Positions 7,549-16,019 of a DNA stretch of 64,000 nucleotides are shown one piece after another. The notes below the pieces were generated by a model. The model searched no databases. It worked only from the letters and a program-made list of their open reading frames with translations, and was not told where the DNA came from. Each line of letters begins with the position of its first letter. The stretch's first letter is position 1. Source of the stretch: DAIPKP01 sp964545875. GTDB lineage: Bacteria > Synergistota > Synergistia > Synergistales > Aminiphilaceae. The stretch is taken from NCBI GenBank assembly GCA_964545875.1, contig CAZJHH010000004.1:286797-350796 (forward strand), in the 5' to 3' direction. Made by a program: the position numbers and the translations under genes.

Positions 7549-8232
7549 CTAAAGCTCCAGGCTTTCTCCCGGGGCGAGAATAAACACCTCCGCCATGGAT
7601 CCCACCTTTTGGGCAAACTCCCGGGGATCCGCCTGAATGACCGGAAAGGTATCGTAGTGTATGGGTACTACCTTCCGGGGCCGGATAAAGTCCACCGCCC
7701 TGGAGGCATCATGAATATCCATCACGAAATTGCCTCCTATGGGAAGAAAGGCAAGATCCACCGCCTCCTCCCGGAGAAGCTGCATATCCAGGGTAAGCCC
7801 CGTATCTCCCGCATGGTAGATCTTTTTTCCCTCCACTTCGATGAGAAATCCCCCCGCCACGCCTCCGTAAAGAATCTGACCATTCACCATCACTCCGGAA
7901 CCATGAAGGGCGGGGGTCATTTTGACCTTGCCGAAGGGAAAACGAAAGGTTCCCCCGATATGCATGGGATGCGTGACAATTCCCCGGCTCTCGAAAAGAG
8001 AACAGAGTTCGAAATTACTCACCAGGGTGGCCCCGGTTTTTTTTGCGATCTCGAGGGAATCCCCCAGATGATCTCCATGGCCGTGGGTTACGAAAATATG
8101 CGAAAGATCCCCATAGTCTCCGGGAGAAGCCCCGGCCTGGGGGTTACCCGAAAGAAAGGGATCTATGAGGGCTTTCAGCCCCTCCCCCTCCATAAAAACC
8201 GCCGCATGACCAAGATACCGTACCCGTACCAT
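7549..8232 (-). CDS. UPF0173 metal-dependent hydrolase (YtkL type)
   Basis: A 227-residue metallo-beta-lactamase-fold protein. The metal-ligand motifs are GHAAV near the start, THGHGDHLGD (residues about 49-58), HGSG, HAGDTGL and HYDTFPV near the C-terminus. All histidines of the UPF0173 family are present. The start at 8232 follows GAGGAGG; an in-frame ATG 18 bases upstream precedes that box. It follows aspS by 54 bases on the same strand, so it is probably the third gene of the hisS-aspS operon. No substrate is established for the family. Confidence 0.88.
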   Translation of the reverse strand: MVRVRYLGHAAVFMEGEGLKALIDPFLSGNPQAGASPGDYGDLSHIFVTHGHGDHLGDSLEIAKKTGATLVSNFELCSLFESRGIVTHPMHIGGTFRFPFGKVKMTPALHGSGVMVNGQILYGGVAGGFLIEVEGKKIYHAGDTGLTLDMQLLREEAVDLAFLPIGGNFVMDIHDASRAVDFIRPRKVVPIHYDTFPVIQADPREFAQKVGSMAEVFILAPGESLEL

Positions 8233-8286
8233 GAAGATTCGCCTCCTCACCTTTGTTGCGCACTCTCCGCGAGCGCCGCCGATTGC

Positions 8287-10101
8287 CTAGGCCTTGTCCT
8301 CCTCGAAAATACGGGGAGATACGGTCTGCACGTGAAGCTCCTCGAGCTGGAGAGGCTCCACCGCTCCGGGGGCTCCGGACATGAGGCACTGGGCTTTCTG
8401 AGTCTTCGGAAAAGCCATGACTTCCCGGATGGATTTTGCCCCGCAGAGAAGCATGACCAGCCGATCGAAGCCCAGGGCGATTCCTCCGTGAGGAGGAGTG
8501 CCGCTTCCCAGGGCCTTGAGAAGAAATCCGAAACGCTCCTCCGCATCCTCCCGGGAAAAGGCCAGGGCCTCGAAGACCCGGCTCTGTACGGCGGGGTTGT
8601 GAATTCGGATGGAGCCGCCTCCCACTTCGTTGCCGTTAAGTACGAGATCGTAGGCCCGGGAACGCACTTCTCCGGGATTTCCCGAAAGAAGGTGCATGTC
8701 TTCTTCCTTGGGAGCCGTAAAGGGATGGTGCACCGCCACCCAGCGATTCTCTTCGTCGTCCCAATCGAGAAGGGGAAAATCCACCACCCAGAGAAAACGC
8801 CATCCCTCCTCCAGAAGATCGTGCTCCCGGGCAAGCTCCAGCCGAAGCTGTCCCAGCACCGTGCAGGCTCTTTTCCAGTCCTCGTCGGCCACCACGAAAA
8901 GAGCATCCCCCTCGCCGATATTCCCCAGAGAACAGAGCCTTTCCTGCTCCGAAGCGTTCAGGAATTTACAGAGAGGCCCCTTGAGAGACCCCTCCTTCAT
9001 CTGAAAGGCTCCGAGTCCCTTGGCTCCGAGTTCCTTGGCCCGTTCTTCCAGAAGGGTCACCTGTTTTCGTGAGAGGGATCCGCCCCGGGGAAGGGGAAGC
9101 CCCCGCACAGCTCCTCCCCGGGCAAGAAGAGCCGCAAAAGCCTCCATGGAAGAGTTTTGGAAAACCTCCCGGAGATCCACGATCTCCAGAGGAATCCGGA
9201 GATCCGGCTTGTCGCTTCCGTACCGGCTCATGGCCTCTTTCCAGGAGATTCTCGGAAAGGGAACGGATATCTCCTCGCCCAGGACTTCCCGAAAGAGTCC
9301 GGGAACATACGCTTCGAGAAGGGAAAAGATTTCCTCCTCCTCGGTAAAACTCATCTCCACGTCCACCTGGGTGAATTCCGGCTGTCTATCCGCCCGAAGA
9401 TCCTCGTCCCGGAAGCACTTGGTTATTTGAAAGTATCGGTCGCAGCCGGATATCATGAGAATTTGCTTAAATATTTGAGGCGACTGGGGAAGCGCGAAAA
9501 AATGTCCCGGGCTTACCCGGCTCGGCACGAGATAGTCCCGGGCTCCTTCAGGGGTGGAACGCGTGAGAAAGGGGGTTTCCACCTCGAGAAACGCCCGATC
9601 CGAGAAAAAGTTCCGGGTATACCGGGCCACCTGATGTCGAATGCGGAGATTCCGCTGCATTCTATCCCGCCGAAGATCGAGATATCTGTGCCGAAGACGC
9701 AGATTCTCGTCCACCCGATCCGCCTCGTGAAGTTCGAAGGGAAGAGGAGCACTGGGGGAGAGAACCAAAAAGTCTTCTCCCAGGAGCTCCCAGGATCCCG
9801 TGGGCATGGAGGGATTCTCGGTTCCCTCGGGGCGTACCCGGAGGGTTCCCTTTACGGCGAGAACGAACTCGCTTCGCAGCCCCTTGGCCTCTTCCTGAAG
9901 CTCTTCATTGAAGTTCTCGGGATTGATCACCACCTGAAGAACTCCCGTATGATCCCAGAGCTCGAGAAAGAGAATTCCCCCGAGATCGCGGCGGCGGCGA
10001 AGCCACCCGTTAAGAACAATGCTCCGGTTTATCTCTTCGGAGCTCACGGAACCGCAATACACCGTACGCTTCCAGGATGCATCGAAATGGCGCCTCTCCA
10101 T
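8287..10101 (-). CDS. aspS: Aspartyl-tRNA synthetase
   Basis: A class II synthetase of 604 residues, the bacterial long form. An N-terminal OB-fold anticodon domain (about 15-110) precedes the catalytic core. The core has motif 2 at FRDEDLRADRQPEFTQVDVEMSF and motif 3 at GIALGFDRLVMLL, with the bacterial GAD insertion between (about 290-410). Whether it is discriminating or also charges tRNA-Asn cannot be decided by eye. It follows hisS on the same strand, a common bacterial operon. The ATG has an AGGGAA box. Confidence 0.96.
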   Translation of the reverse strand: MERRHFDASWKRTVYCGSVSSEEINRSIVLNGWLRRRRDLGGILFLELWDHTGVLQVVINPENFNEELQEEAKGLRSEFVLAVKGTLRVRPEGTENPSMPTGSWELLGEDFLVLSPSAPLPFELHEADRVDENLRLRHRYLDLRRDRMQRNLRIRHQVARYTRNFFSDRAFLEVETPFLTRSTPEGARDYLVPSRVSPGHFFALPQSPQIFKQILMISGCDRYFQITKCFRDEDLRADRQPEFTQVDVEMSFTEEEEIFSLLEAYVPGLFREVLGEEISVPFPRISWKEAMSRYGSDKPDLRIPLEIVDLREVFQNSSMEAFAALLARGGAVRGLPLPRGGSLSRKQVTLLEERAKELGAKGLGAFQMKEGSLKGPLCKFLNASEQERLCSLGNIGEGDALFVVADEDWKRACTVLGQLRLELAREHDLLEEGWRFLWVVDFPLLDWDDEENRWVAVHHPFTAPKEEDMHLLSGNPGEVRSRAYDLVLNGNEVGGGSIRIHNPAVQSRVFEALAFSREDAEERFGFLLKALGSGTPPHGGIALGFDRLVMLLCGAKSIREVMAFPKTQKAQCLMSGAPGAVEPLQLEELHVQTVSPRIFEEDKA

Positions 10102-10138
10102 AAAACGTTTCCCTCTTTTCGGTTTCTCTATTTTTCCC

Positions 10139-10168
10139 CCCCTGATCCTGCTTCAGGATCCTCAGGGG
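10139..10168 (-). other. Hairpin in the hisS-aspS intergenic region
   Basis: CCCCTGATCCTG (10139-10150) and CAGGATCCTCAGGGG (10154-10168) pair with a 2-base bulge around a 3-base loop. Neither strand has a U-run after it, so it is not an intrinsic terminator. It may be an mRNA processing or stability element between the two synthetase cistrons. Confidence 0.45.
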
Positions 10169-10216
10169 AGCGTTCTCCGGCACGGAGGCCCTGCACAGGG
10201 CTGACTCCGGAGCCTT

Positions 10217-11491
10217 CTAGTGCATCAGCATCTTTGCAAGACAGGAAGCGACTTCTTCCAGAGGGACGTTCTTCTGTTCCCCCGTACGGAAGTCTTTTAC
10301 CCCCGCCACACCCCGGGCGACCTCCTCGCCTCCGAGAATACAGGCTCCGGCGACTCCTTCCTGGGCTGCCGCCTTGAGCTGGGATTTCATGGTTTTCCCA
10401 GTATAATCCATGGACGCGGCTATGCCAGCCATTCGAAGTGTTCCGAGAAGCCTCATGGCTTCCACTCGAAGGGAAGGCTCCGGCGAAATCACCGCCACAT
10501 CTATCCGGGGACGCTCTCCGAGGGAGCAGCCTTGCTGTTCCATGGTAAGCACGATACGCTCCAGCCCTGCGGCAAATCCCACTCCGGGCACCGACGGACC
10601 TCCTATGGCTTCCGAGAGGTTGTCGTAGCGCCCTCCCCCGCAGACCGCATTCTGAGCCCCCAGATCCCCCGAGAGCACCTCATAGGCGGTCTTGGTATAG
10701 TAGTCCAGCCCTCGGACGAGCCTTTTATCCAAGACCCAGGAGGCTCCCACGGCTTCCAGGCCCTGGCGGACCGTATCGAAATGTTCCCGGCATTCCTGAC
10801 AAAGACTCTCGAAGATGGAAGGCGCTTCTTCGGTTTTTTCCTTGCATTCGGGTCTCTTGCAGTCCAGAATGCGCAAGGGGTTTCGGTCGTAACGGCTCTG
10901 GCAGGTATCGCACAGATCCGGCAGAAGGGGTTTCAGGAACTCCCGCAGGGCCTCCCGGTATTTGGGACGGCAGGCGGGACATCCCACGGAATTGATTACC
11001 ACCTCCAGGTTGGTCATACCGAGCCTGCGGTAGAGCTCCAGGGAAAGGTGGATAATCTCAACATCCACCAGGGGATCCTGTACCCCGATAGCCTCGAAAT
11101 CGAGCTGCCAGAACTGCCGGTAGCGCCCCTTCTGGGGGCGTTCGTAGCGGAACATGGGCCCCGCACACCATAATTTGGCCGGCTGCCGGGCATCCTTGTT
11201 CATACCGCTTTCGAGATAGGCCCGCATCATGGATGCCGTGGCTTCGGGGCGTAGCGTAAGGCTGCGCTTTCCCCGATCTGTGAAGGTGTACATCTCCTTC
11301 TCCACCACATCCGTAGTATCTCCTATGCCCCGGCAAAAAAGCTCCGTATGCTCGAATATGGGAAGATGCACCTCTTCGTATCCAAAATCCTCGGCCACCT
11401 TCCGGGCCATTTCAAGGACATAGGCCCATTTCCAGGACTCGTCGGGAAGAATGTCCCGCACTCCCCGGGGAGCTTTTATACTTTCTGCCAT
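10217..11491 (-). CDS. hisS: Histidyl-tRNA synthetase
   Basis: A class II synthetase of 424 residues. KAPRGVRDILPDE is the typical N-terminus, motif 2 is in MFRYERPQKGRYRQFWQLDFEAIG, and the HisS histidine-binding signatures are LVRGLDYYTKTAYEV and GGGRYDNL. The ATG at 11491 follows a GGGAGG box; the frame is open upstream but carries no conserved sequence. Cysteines at the insert (CDTCQSRYDRNPLRILDCKRPEC) could bind zinc. The leader contains a terminator-like hairpin. Confidence 0.96.
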   Translation of the reverse strand: MAESIKAPRGVRDILPDESWKWAYVLEMARKVAEDFGYEEVHLPIFEHTELFCRGIGDTTDVVEKEMYTFTDRGKRSLTLRPEATASMMRAYLESGMNKDARQPAKLWCAGPMFRYERPQKGRYRQFWQLDFEAIGVQDPLVDVEIIHLSLELYRRLGMTNLEVVINSVGCPACRPKYREALREFLKPLLPDLCDTCQSRYDRNPLRILDCKRPECKEKTEEAPSIFESLCQECREHFDTVRQGLEAVGASWVLDKRLVRGLDYYTKTAYEVLSGDLGAQNAVCGGGRYDNLSEAIGGPSVPGVGFAAGLERIVLTMEQQGCSLGERPRIDVAVISPEPSLRVEAMRLLGTLRMAGIAASMDYTGKTMKSQLKAAAQEGVAGACILGGEEVARGVAGVKDFRTGEQKNVPLEEVASCLAKMLMH

Positions 11492-11526
11492 AGCACACAC
11501 AACCTCCCTTGTGATCTTCGAAGGGG

Positions 11527-11544
11527 AAAAGGCGCATCTGCGCC
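11527..11544 (-). terminator. Attenuator-like terminator in the hisS leader
   Basis: GGCGC (11531-11535) and GCGCC (11540-11544) form a short stem, followed on the minus strand by UUUU (11530-11527). It ends only 36 bases before the hisS start. A longer alternative pairing of GAAGGGG with CCCCTTC surrounds it. A possible promoter (TTCCAG-N17-TATCAT on the minus strand near 11665-11690) would give a leader of about 165 nt. I looked for the T-box core UGGNACCGCG and did not find it. Apart from this leader and the hairpin listed at 11912, the 490 bases between hisS and spoVS hold no gene that I can support. Confidence 0.4.
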
Positions 11545-11911
11545 CCTTCTCCAACCTCCAACGCTTCCACGGCGGGGTCGCCGCTATTTTTACGTCTACG
11601 ACCATGAATCTCTTCTCTCCGGCAAGAAGGAGGAAAAAGAACATGGGCCGCATAAATTCAAGTATGATAGCATAGGAAAGGAGTTCCTGGAAAAGGAATT
11701 TTCTGCAAAAACAGCGAAAAGGACGGAAACGCACCTTGTTGACTGGGCCTTTGAGACAATCCGGCCAGGCGCAACAGCGAACATATCCGGGCAAAGACTC
11801 CAGCTCTTCATGGTTTGGAGCGAAATGCCACCAGAAGAGATCCCCCCGGTTTTTCCCTTATGAATACGCCGCATTGCTCTTATGCTTCAGGACACCAAAC
11901 CATACGACAAA

Positions 11912-11953
11912 GCCCAGGCGTCGGAAGCCTCCTGAGTCGGCTCCTGCCCGGGC
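11912..11953 (-). terminator. Probable terminator downstream of spoVS
   Basis: On the minus strand GCCCGGGC and GCCTGGGC (ends at 11953 and 11912) pair with one G-U, with an inner GGAGCC/GGCTTCC stem. UUUGU follows. It lies 29 bases beyond the spoVS stop. The U-run is short, so termination is probable, not certain. Confidence 0.45.
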
Positions 11954-11981
11954 TCTACGACATTCTGGGACTGCGAAAATA

Positions 11982-12242
11982 CTACCTATGCTCTATTTGG
12001 AACCGGATAGCCGTGCGCTCTTCTCCCTCGATTTCCACTTTGGAAAACGCGGGAATACAGACCATGTCGATACCGTTGGGAGCAACGTAACCCCGGGCCA
12101 CCGCAATGGATTTCACCGCCTGATTGACCGCTCCTGCACCTACCGCCTGAAGTTCCACGAGACCCTCTTCCCTCAAAACCGCTGCGATGGCTCCTGCGAC
12201 AGACTTTGGCTGCGACTGAGCTGAAACTTTAAGTACTTCCAC
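11982..12242 (-). CDS. spoVS: Stage V sporulation protein S homologue
   Basis: An 86-residue SpoVS/Alba-like protein: EVLKVSAQSQPKSVAGAIA at the start, then GAGAVNQAVKSIAVARGYVAPNGIDMVCIPAF, both diagnostic. SpoVS is widespread in non-sporulating bacteria, where it is thought to bind nucleic acid; in Bacillus it affects septation and coat assembly. Start is GTG at 12242 behind GGAGGG. It has its own strong promoter (12327-12355), and no sporulation gene is near. Confidence 0.93.
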   Translation of the reverse strand: MEVLKVSAQSQPKSVAGAIAAVLREEGLVELQAVGAGAVNQAVKSIAVARGYVAPNGIDMVCIPAFSKVEIEGEERTAIRFQIEHR

Positions 12243-12326
12243 CCTATCCGCCCTCCTTCGAAAAAAACGCTCCTGCGAAAAATATGTGCGCTAGTACATT
12301 GGCGAGCAAGAAAAACTGCCTTGAAA

Positions 12327-12355
12327 ATTATAACTATTAATAAAACTCTTTGCAA
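12327..12355 (-). promoter_or_regulatory. Strong promoter for spoVS
   Basis: TTGCAA, a 17-bp AT-rich spacer and a perfect TATAAT on the minus strand. The untranslated leader is about 75 nt. The remaining bases between 12243 and 12588 hold this promoter and the terminator of the cold-shock gene, and nothing else that I can recognise. Confidence 0.82.
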
Positions 12356-12484
12356 GAGGAAAATATCATTTCTTTCCGAAGAATAAGCTTTTTGAGTCTA
12401 AATTACCATATCCGCAATCTTTTTTCTGGGATTTTTTGGAAACCCCATGGCATGAAAGAGTCAAAACACGGCAGCAAAAACAAC

Positions 12485-12517
12485 AAGAGGCACTTTCCCT
12501 AAGGGAAAGTGCCTCTT
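12485..12517 (-). terminator. Terminator of the cold-shock gene
   Basis: A perfect 15-bp stem, AAGAGGCACTTTCCC (12485-12499) with GGGAAAGTGCCTCTT (12503-12517), and a UAA loop. On the minus strand it is followed by GUUGUUUUUG. It lies about 70 bases after the csp stop. Confidence 0.88.
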
Positions 12518-12588
12518 CGGAAGTTACCTTATGATCCTGAAAGTGCTCGTGGCTCCTCAGGACGTAAGGGGTTTTTCAAAAAGCTCTT

Positions 12589-12792
12589 TTATGCCTTCTG
12601 AACGTTTGCCGCCTGCATTCCCTTGGCGCTCTGGGTAATCTCGAAAGTTACCCGCTGTCCCTCGCTAAGGGTTTTGAAACCGTCGCCCTCGATGGCACTG
12701 AAGTGGACAAAAATATCCGTACCCTCATCGCTCGTAATGAACCCATACCCCTTTGCGTCGTTAAACCATTTGACTGTTCCCTGAGTTGCCAA
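12589..12792 (-). CDS. Cold-shock domain protein (CspA family)
   Basis: A 67-residue CSD protein with RNP1 KGYGFIT and RNP2 DIFVHFSAI; it is close to CspA over its whole length. The start is a TTG at 12792 (giving M-ATQGTVKWF) with GGAGGT six bases upstream. An in-frame start further out would add a non-conserved tail. It acts as an RNA chaperone that melts mRNA structure. The promoter at 12845-12873 gives a leader of about 47 nt, shorter than the cold-sensing leader of E. coli cspA, so it may be constitutive. Confidence 0.95.
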   Translation of the reverse strand: MATQGTVKWFNDAKGYGFITSDEGTDIFVHFSAIEGDGFKTLSEGQRVTFEITQSAKGMQAANVQKA

Positions 12793-12844
12793 AATGCTAC
12801 CTCCAGAAAAATAATTGTGTTGATTTTTGAAACCAACCACAGAG

Positions 12845-12873
12845 AATGTACTCTATTCCACGCCTTGTGTCAA
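12845..12873 (-). promoter_or_regulatory. Promoter of the cold-shock gene
   Basis: A consensus TTGACA (minus strand, 12873-12868), a 17-bp spacer and TACATT (12850-12845). Confidence 0.82.
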
Positions 12874-13058
12874 GAGCCACAAACCATTTTCCTTTTTATC
12901 ATGAGCAATATGATGCCGTCCATAAAAACTTTCTTCCTTTTTCATGTATGATACCCTCTAAGGGAATTTCCTGAAATCCCCCCGAAAGGTCGCCTCGAGC
13001 TCTTCCTTCCGGGTAAACAGAAGCACCGAGCATATCAGCGAGGAGGACATAGGAAGTT

Positions 13059-15245
13059 ATGGAACAGCATTATTCGCAACACATATCGAAACAGCTTCAT
13101 CTCCGTTCCGGTCAGGTGCGGGCAGCCATGGAACTTTTCAGCCAGGGCTGCACCATCCCCTTCATCGCCCGGTATCGCAAGGAAGCCACTCACTCGTTGG
13201 ATGAGGTGGATTTAACCAACATCCGGGATCTCTGGCATTCTCTGGAGGATCTCGATAAACGCCGAAAGGCCATTGTAGAATCCCTCGAAAAGAGAGACCT
13301 TCTCACGAAAGAACTCGAAAAAAAACTTCGGGATGCTCCGAGCCTCACCACCCTGGAAGATCTCTATCTCCCCTATCGTCCCAAACGGAAGACCCGGGCC
13401 TCCGTGGCCCGGGAGCAGGGGCTCGAACCTCTCGCTCAGGTTCTCTTCGCCCAAAAAGGAATCGACCCGGACGCAAAAGCCCGGGAGTTTCTGAACCCCG
13501 AAAAGGGCGTACATACCATAGACGACGCTCTGGACGGAGCGGGGGATATCATGGCGGAGTATATCAGCGAGAACCTCGAGGCTCGGCAGGAGCTGCGAAA
13601 ACTCTACGTTTCCCAGGGAGTTCTCCGCTCCCTTCGATCTCCCAAAAAAAGCGAAAAAGAGGCTTCTCATTATGCAGACTACCTGGACTACAAAGAGTCT
13701 CTGCGTTCTCTCCCATCCCACCGAATTCTCGCCCTTTTCCGGGGAGAATCCGAAGGCATGCTCTCTCTTTCCATTCAGGTTCCCGAGGATAGGGCCATAT
13801 CTATTCTCAAGCATCTCTTTCTCTCGGGAACCGGCTTCGATGCGGAAGAAGTGCGGGATGCCCTGGAGGATGCCTGGAAACGGCTTCTTAAATCCTCCCT
13901 GGAGACCGAGGCCCGCAAAGCTCTCAAAAATCGAGCGGACGCCGAGGCGATCCGGGTTTTTGCGGTAAACCTCCGGAACATTCTCATGGCTTCTCCCCTG
14001 GGAGAAAAGGCGGTGCTCGCTCTCGACCCGGGATTCCGTACGGGCTGCAAGGTGGCATGTCTTACCCCCCAGGGGGAGCTCCTGGAGCATGCGGTGATTT
14101 TCCCGCACACATCTCAAAAAAAACAGGAAGAGGCCCGGGAAATTCTGACGGAGCTCATCCGCAAATATTCTCTCCAGGCCATAGCGGTGGGCAACGGTAC
14201 GGCGGGACGAGAAACGCTGGCCTTTCTGCGCACCCTCAAGCTCTCTTCTACCCTTCCGGTAATCAGCGTAAACGAGAGCGGTGCCTCCATCTACTCCACC
14301 TCCGAAAGAGCCCGAAAGGAGTTCCCCGATTTCGACGCCACCGTACGGAGCGCGGTCTCCATCGGACGCCGGCTCATGGACCCCCTGGCAGAACTCGTGA
14401 AAATCGACCCCAAGTCCATCGGGGTGGGACAGTACCAGCATGACGTAGATCAGAAAATGCTCCGCCAGGCTCTGCAGGATACGGTGGAACAGTGCGTGAA
14501 CGCCGTGGGGGTGATGCTGAACACCGCAAGCCCGGATCTGCTCACCTACGTCTCCGGCCTGGGGCCCCAGTTGGCGGCGGGAATCGTCTCCTACCGGGAA
14601 GAACACGGTCCCTTTCGAAGCCGCCAGGAACTTCTCAAGGTTCCCCGGCTGGGAGAAAAGGCCTTTCAGCAGTGTGCGGGATTTTTGCGCATACGCTCCG
14701 GCACCAATCCTCTGGATGCCAGTGCGGTGCATCCGGAAAACTATCCCCTGGTAGAGCGGATGGCGGAGGATGCGGGACGCTCCGTGGAAGAGCTGATGCA
14801 AAGCCCGGAGATTCAGAAAAAGATAGACCTCTCCCGATACGTTACTCCCGAGGCGGGCATGCCCACCCTGGAGGATATCCGGGAAGAGCTCGCCCGGCCC
14901 GGCAGAGATCCCCGGGAGATTCTCGAACCCCTTCTCTTCGACGAAACCATCCAGACCATGGAAGATCTTCTTCCTGGAATGGTGCTGCCGGGAATCGTCA
15001 CCAACGTTACCGCCTTCGGAGCTTTCGTGGATATCGGAGTGCATCAGGACGGACTGGTACATATCAGCAAGATGGGAAACCGTTTCATCGCAAGCCCCAC
15101 GGAGGTCGTCCGGGTGGGAGAACAGGTTTCCGTGGCGGTTCTGGGAGTGGAACTGGAGCGAAAGCGCATCTCTCTCTCCATGCACCCCGAGGACTTTCCC
15201 AAAGCGGCACCTCCCCGAGACACCGGGAAAGAAAATGGTGTATAA
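13059..15245 (+). CDS. tex: Tex family RNA-binding transcription accessory protein
   Basis: A 728-residue protein with full Tex architecture. The N-terminal helical region contains GCTIPFIARYRKEATHSLDEV and LEDLYLPYRPKR. A YqgF-like RNase H fold follows around residue 330 (ALDPGFRTGCK), then helix-hairpin-helix repeats (near 500-560) and a C-terminal S1 domain (LPGMVLPGIVTNVTAFGAFVDIG to RISLSMH). Tex binds nucleic acid and influences transcription and translation. It is divergent from the cold-shock gene. Its stop overlaps a TATAAT-like box that may serve the next gene. Confidence 0.95.
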   Translation: MEQHYSQHISKQLHLRSGQVRAAMELFSQGCTIPFIARYRKEATHSLDEVDLTNIRDLWHSLEDLDKRRKAIVESLEKRDLLTKELEKKLRDAPSLTTLEDLYLPYRPKRKTRASVAREQGLEPLAQVLFAQKGIDPDAKAREFLNPEKGVHTIDDALDGAGDIMAEYISENLEARQELRKLYVSQGVLRSLRSPKKSEKEASHYADYLDYKESLRSLPSHRILALFRGESEGMLSLSIQVPEDRAISILKHLFLSGTGFDAEEVRDALEDAWKRLLKSSLETEARKALKNRADAEAIRVFAVNLRNILMASPLGEKAVLALDPGFRTGCKVACLTPQGELLEHAVIFPHTSQKKQEEAREILTELIRKYSLQAIAVGNGTAGRETLAFLRTLKLSSTLPVISVNESGASIYSTSERARKEFPDFDATVRSAVSIGRRLMDPLAELVKIDPKSIGVGQYQHDVDQKMLRQALQDTVEQCVNAVGVMLNTASPDLLTYVSGLGPQLAAGIVSYREEHGPFRSRQELLKVPRLGEKAFQQCAGFLRIRSGTNPLDASAVHPENYPLVERMAEDAGRSVEELMQSPEIQKKIDLSRYVTPEAGMPTLEDIREELARPGRDPREILEPLLFDETIQTMEDLLPGMVLPGIVTNVTAFGAFVDIGVHQDGLVHISKMGNRFIASPTEVVRVGEQVSVAVLGVELERKRISLSMHPEDFPKAAPPRDTGKENGV

Positions 15246-15246
15246 T
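15241..15246 (+). promoter_or_regulatory. Possible -10 box for the gene at 15302
   Basis: A perfect TATAAT overlaps the tex stop codon, but the -35 position is poor. The gene could equally be read through from tex. Confidence 0.35.
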
Positions 15247-15301
15247 AGAGGGTCAATAGGATCCGCATCAGATCACCGTGTTTTAAAGGAGGTGCTGCAC
15301 C

Positions 15302-15847
15302 ATGGTTGGCGTAGAAGAGAATGTTGCCGCCCAGGATCCCGGACGGGCCATTGCGAACATGCGCCTTTTTCAGGAGGCTCTCGGGCAGATCGCCCGGGTT
15401 CGCACAATTCCCAAGAGCATCTCCGACTCCGACAACCCCCGGATATCCTACCCCGGAGCGGAGGGAGAAACCGGAGAAAAGAACTTCCTTCTGGATTTCG
15501 ACTGGCGCCTTCCCCCCTCACACCCCCTGGAACCTGCGCCCTCACCGCCGGAAAAAACGGATACTCCGGATCGTCTGGCCCCCTTCTCCAGCCTGCGAAC
15601 CGCGGGAGAAAACCTGGCCAACCTTCAGCGGGTGCGGAACTTCTCCAAAGAGACCGCCCTCGAACGCCTTCTCGAAGCCTCACACCGGGAAATAGAGCTC
15701 TCGGAGGAAGAAGACGCTCTTCCCCGGCTTACTCTCAAGGACAGCATCACCGGACATGTGCTTTGGAAAGTACCCCTCCAGGAAGCCCGGGAAATACTCC
15801 TCCGGGGAACCCCCCTCAAGGGGCTGAACTACAGCTATCAGGCGTAA
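15302..15847 (+). CDS. Protein of unknown function (181 residues)
   Basis: I do not recognise this protein. It begins MVGVEENVAAQDPGRAIANM behind a very strong AAAGGAGGTG box and ends at a strong terminator, so expression is likely. It is hydrophilic. Its middle is rich in Pro, Glu and Asp (about residues 45-90), and a helical C-terminal part contains runs of Glu. There is no signal peptide, membrane segment or cysteine. It may be a lineage-specific cytoplasmic protein. It follows tex by 56 bases on the same strand. Confidence 0.65.
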   Translation: MVGVEENVAAQDPGRAIANMRLFQEALGQIARVRTIPKSISDSDNPRISYPGAEGETGEKNFLLDFDWRLPPSHPLEPAPSPPEKTDTPDRLAPFSSLRTAGENLANLQRVRNFSKETALERLLEASHREIELSEEEDALPRLTLKDSITGHVLWKVPLQEAREILLRGTPLKGLNYSYQA

Positions 15848-15875
15848 AAAAAGAAACCCGAAAACAACATTCCGG

Positions 15876-15920
15876 CCAGATCTCCCGAAAGGACCGCCTT
15901 TCGAGAGATCTGGTTTTTTT
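15876..15920 (+). terminator. Strong intrinsic terminator after the gene at 15302
   Basis: CCAGATCTC and GAGATCTGG pair, with an inner CGAAAGG/CCTTTCG stem, between 15876 and 15913. Seven T follow (15914-15920). Confidence 0.92.
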
Positions 15921-15960
15921 GCAAAAGTGAAGCCTTTCTATTCTTTTCGTTATTTCCACG

Positions 15961-15969
15961 TGGTATAAT
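15961..15969 (+). promoter_or_regulatory. Extended -10 promoter of the first binding-protein gene
   Basis: TGGTATAAT (TGn plus perfect TATAAT) with a weak -35 (TTCTTT at 15941). The leader is about 45 nt. Confidence 0.7.
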
Positions 15970-16019
15970 GAGAAAGAATGTCCCTTAAGGACAATCACAC
16001 AATAAGGAGGGATTTTTTC

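Noticed and set aside
11560..11600. T-box antiterminator core in the hisS leader
   Set aside because: The minus strand shows CCGTGGAAGCG but not UGGNACCGCG, so a T-box is not supported by eye.
11740..11980. Possible small RNA gene (SRP RNA or tRNA) between hisS and spoVS
   Set aside because: No conserved SRP core (AGGNCCGGAAGG) and no cloverleaf with T-loop GTTCGA were found; only a terminator-like hairpin.
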